A DNA stretch of 41,654 bases, from assembly GCA_964418425.1 (NCBI GenBank), contig CAYQLT010000021.1, positions 1 through 41,654 on the forward strand, in the 5' to 3' direction. The translations under genes were made by a program, and so were the position numbers. Below the pieces are notes generated by a model. It worked only from the letters and a program-made list of their open reading frames with translations. It searched no databases and was not told where the DNA came from. Position 1 is the first letter of the stretch, and each line of letters starts with the position of its first letter. Shown one piece after another: positions 39,398 through 41,654 of this stretch. This DNA is from CAYQLT01 sp964418425. GTDB lineage: Bacteria > Bacillota > Limnochordia > Limnochordales > Geochordaceae.

Positions 39398-41266
39398 TCA
39401 GACCGCGCACTCCCCCTGACCCACAGCCACCCGGAACGCCTCGCCTTCGGCGCCAAGGTCCTCGTAGAGCTGGGGCTCCTGTTCGTAGGGCGCAAGCTCC
39501 TGGAGCGGCTCGACCAGGCCGCGCAGGGACCGCGCACCCACCCTCTCCACGTACTCCCCAAACCGCTCGCCGTCGCGGCGCTCTTCCCGGAAGCGCTGCA
39601 GAATACGCCGCACAGCCTCGACGGCGCGGCGGGCCGGCACCTGGGCCACCACGGTGCCGAACCGGGCCTCCCCCTCGGCCGTCCGCCCGCCCACCATGAG
39701 CACGTAGTGGGGAACCTCTCGCTCGCCCACCTTGCGAGCGGTGCCGTACAGGCCGATGTCCGCGATGTGGTGCTGGCCGCAGGAGTTGGGGCAGCCCGAG
39801 ATCTTGATGGAGACGTCCTGGATCTCGGGGACATCCCCGAACCCGTCGGCGAACAGCTCCGAGAGCGCGGCCGCCAGCCCTCGGGAGTGGGTGATGGCCA
39901 GGTTGCACGTGTCGGCGCCGGGGCAGCGGGTGATGTCGGCGATCCGGTCGGCGGAGTGATGGCCCAGGCCGGCGGCGACCAGGGCCGCGTAAAGCTCGGG
40001 GAGCAGGGGCTCAGGAACCCAGCGCAGCAGGAGGTTCTGGGTGATAGCCGTTCGGATCCGGCCGCCGTTGAACCGCCGGGAGATGGCGGCCAGCGCCCGC
40101 AGCTGGGTTGCGGTGATGTCGCCGAGCGGGCAGCGAACCGTCACGGTAACCCACCCGGGCTGCTTCTGGCGGTACACGTTGGTCTGAAGCCAGCGCTCGT
40201 AGCCGGGCAGCCTGGGAAAGCCCGGAGCGGGCCTGACTTCCACATCGGGCGGGGCCTCGCCGTCCGGAGCGCCGTCGCCCACGAGGGAGACGGTGCCCAG
40301 GACGGGGACGCAGCCGGGGCCGGGGATGGTGGCAGGGTCGGGGGCGGCGGGGAGAGCGTAGGAGTGAGGCCCGGCCTGCCGGGCAAGCGCCTCGGCTTGC
40401 AGGAGGGAGCTACCCGAGCGCGTCGTGCGGACAACCCGCCGCTCGGCGAGCACTGCCCGGACGAAGCGCTCTTGGCCCCATTCCTTCACCAGGAACTTGA
40501 GCCGGGCCCGGTTGCGGTTTTCCCGGTTGCCATGGCGGTCGAACACCCGTATGACGGCCTCCAGCGTGGGCAGCAGGTCTTCGGCAGGCGTGAAGGGTTC
40601 CAGGAGGAGCGCCGCCCGGGGCGAGGGGCCCAGTCCTCCCCCCACATAGAGGCGAAAGCCTCGCCGGCCGCCTTCGATGGCAGCCACGGCGCCCACGTCG
40701 TGGATGGCGGTGCGGGCGTGGTCGGTGCGGCAGCCCTCGAAGGCGATCTTGAACTTCCTGGGGAGGTTTTGGGCGACGGGGTTACGCAGGAAAAAGCGCG
40801 ACACCCGGTCCGCGTAAGGGGTCACGTCGAAGGGCTCCTCGGGCGAGACGCCGGCGTACGGGCAGGCGGTAACGTTGCGCACCGTGTTGCCGCACGCCTC
40901 CCGGGTAGTCAGCCCGGCCTCGGCGAGCCGGCGCAGGACCGCCGGGACGTCCCGCCGCCGCACCCAGTGGAACTGCACGTCCTGCCGGGTGGTGAGGTGA
41001 GCGACGGCGTGGGGCGTGAAGCGCTCCGCGATCTCCCCGAGCGCTTCGAGCTGATCCGGGTCGAGCTGGCCAAAGCGAACCTTGACGCGGACCATGTGCA
41101 GGTCGGTGGTTCCCCGGATGCCGTAGACGCCGTTTTCCAGCCGGAAGCGCTTGAAGTCGTCGGGATCCTCCTCGCCCCGTTCCAGGCGCTCGATCATCTG
41201 CTCGAAGTGGCGGATCTCGGCCGCCACGACGGGGTCTTCCAGCAATGAGCGCGTGGCTGCGATCAT
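39398..41266 (-). CDS. Sirohaem sulfite (nitrite/sulfite) reductase
   Basis: The 622-residue product is a two-repeat ferredoxin-type nitrite/sulfite reductase: an N-terminal half-domain (TDLHMVRVKVRFGQLDPDQLEALGEIAERF), TTRQDVQFHWV, GNTVRNVTACPYAG, then the second half with TRCPGADTCNLAITHS and IKISGCPNSCGQHHIADIG. The two Cys pairs (C-x5-C and C-x3-C) bind the coupled [4Fe-4S]-sirohaem. The tail ends with GECAV, as in CysI-like members. Neighbours that make APS, sulfite and sirohaem argue for sulfite as substrate, although nitrite from the nitrate reductase of this genome could also be used. No flavoprotein subunit is nearby, so ferredoxin is the likely donor. ATG 41266 follows AGGAGGGAAGGACG. 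Confidence 0.94.
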   Translation of the reverse strand: MIAATRSLLEDPVVAAEIRHFEQMIERLERGEEDPDDFKRFRLENGVYGIRGTTDLHMVRVKVRFGQLDPDQLEALGEIAERFTPHAVAHLTTRQDVQFHWVRRRDVPAVLRRLAEAGLTTREACGNTVRNVTACPYAGVSPEEPFDVTPYADRVSRFFLRNPVAQNLPRKFKIAFEGCRTDHARTAIHDVGAVAAIEGGRRGFRLYVGGGLGPSPRAALLLEPFTPAEDLLPTLEAVIRVFDRHGNRENRNRARLKFLVKEWGQERFVRAVLAERRVVRTTRSGSSLLQAEALARQAGPHSYALPAAPDPATIPGPGCVPVLGTVSLVGDGAPDGEAPPDVEVRPAPGFPRLPGYERWLQTNVYRQKQPGWVTVTVRCPLGDITATQLRALAAISRRFNGGRIRTAITQNLLLRWVPEPLLPELYAALVAAGLGHHSADRIADITRCPGADTCNLAITHSRGLAAALSELFADGFGDVPEIQDVSIKISGCPNSCGQHHIADIGLYGTARKVGEREVPHYVLMVGGRTAEGEARFGTVVAQVPARRAVEAVRRILQRFREERRDGERFGEYVERVGARSLRGLVEPLQELAPYEQEPQLYEDLGAEGEAFRVAVGQGECAV

Positions 41267-41654
41267 CGTCCTTCCCTCCTGGGCAACGCTTGGCCGCCAT
41301 CTGCCGGCTCTGGCCCGTGCCGGGCGGCCCCGGCCGGTCCCAGGCCGGCGATAGCCTGGCAGGAAGACACCAGCCCGCTACGCGCAGGACGCGTGGGAGC
41401 CGGTCACGGAACCCGCTGGAAGCGAGAATGCGAGGGCGCAGAGGACCGGAGCCGGCCGTGCGTCAGCCGCGGCCGGTGATGACCCCGGCCCCCCGCCTAA
41501 GACAGATACATCGGCGCGGGGCATGGGGGCTGAGGACAGGGGATGGTCGGTTTGACAGGTTGGTCGTGCTCGGCTGCAACGTCAGTCCCGACACCTTCGT
41601 CCACCGAACGGCTTCAAGGCGCAGCCGATGCCGCGGTGTTGCCTTCTTACCTAA
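41267..41654 (-). other. Upstream region of the sulfate assimilation operon
   Basis: These 388 bases precede the sulfite reductase and show no credible gene. They should hold the operon promoter. I looked for a SAM riboswitch core and a T-box and found neither. Several GC-rich palindromes (for example around GGCCGGCG) are present but not distinctive. No strong -35/-10 pair is evident. Confidence 0.4.

Noticed and set aside
41267..41654. A possible SAM riboswitch or T-box ahead of the sulfate operon.
   Set aside because: The conserved core sequences of these RNAs could not be found on the minus strand.

Overview
This is a high-GC bacterial segment (the first ~1 kb is visibly more AT-rich). 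The gene set and style suggest a thermophilic or anaerobic high-GC Bacillota, and the DUF6431/DDE transposase pair would fit a Limnochordia-like organism. That placement is inference; no rRNA or other phylogenetic marker gene is present.

Layout. (1) 1-809, minus: N-terminal part of a radical SAM peptide-maturase-like gene, cut by the window edge. (2) 1449-3240: remnant of an insertion element, with a DUF6431 zinc-ribbon gene and a DDE transposase that has lost both catalytic aspartates. (3) 3544-12134, plus: a complete respiratory nitrate reductase operon, cytochrome c - narG - narH - narJ - narI - narK. A membrane-tethered monohaem cytochrome is the first gene, and a threefold 37-bp repeat sits across the narK start. 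(4) 12135-21774: an accessory region rich in relics. It holds a DUF4058 fragment, a coiled-coil protein with a nuclease-like C-terminus, a type III restriction helicase broken by three frameshifts, vapBC, a 606-bp direct duplication, an IS21 fragment, a ribbon-helix-helix/DUF5678 gene with a retropepsin-like protease, a broken PEP-utilising enzyme, and brnTA with the toxin frameshifted by a 14-bp tandem duplication. (5) 22051-30570, plus: a tightly coupled, apparently catabolic operon, gntR - MmgE/PrpD - NitT/TauT-type ABC transporter (binding protein, permease, ATPase) - DUF4392 - AtuA-like DUF1446 - DUF4387. (6) 30899-34893, plus: a single-chain MntA-HepT toxin/antitoxin fusion and a GH38 alpha-mannosidase. 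(7) 41266-34898, minus: an assimilatory sulfate reduction and sirohaem operon, siroheme sulfite reductase - APS reductase - ATP sulfurylase - precorrin-2 dehydrogenase - uroporphyrinogen-III methyltransferase, followed by an IclR regulator.

How the genes work together. Nitrate enters through NarK and is reduced by NarGHI, matured by NarJ; the leading cytochrome c may exchange electrons with the complex outside the membrane. Sulfate is activated by Sat, reduced by CysH and then by the siroheme enzyme, whose cofactor is made by the two downstream gene products. The GntR cluster looks like uptake plus dehydratase/cyclase chemistry on an unidentified organic acid, and it is the best candidate here for an undescribed pathway. 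The middle section is a decaying defence and mobile-element island.
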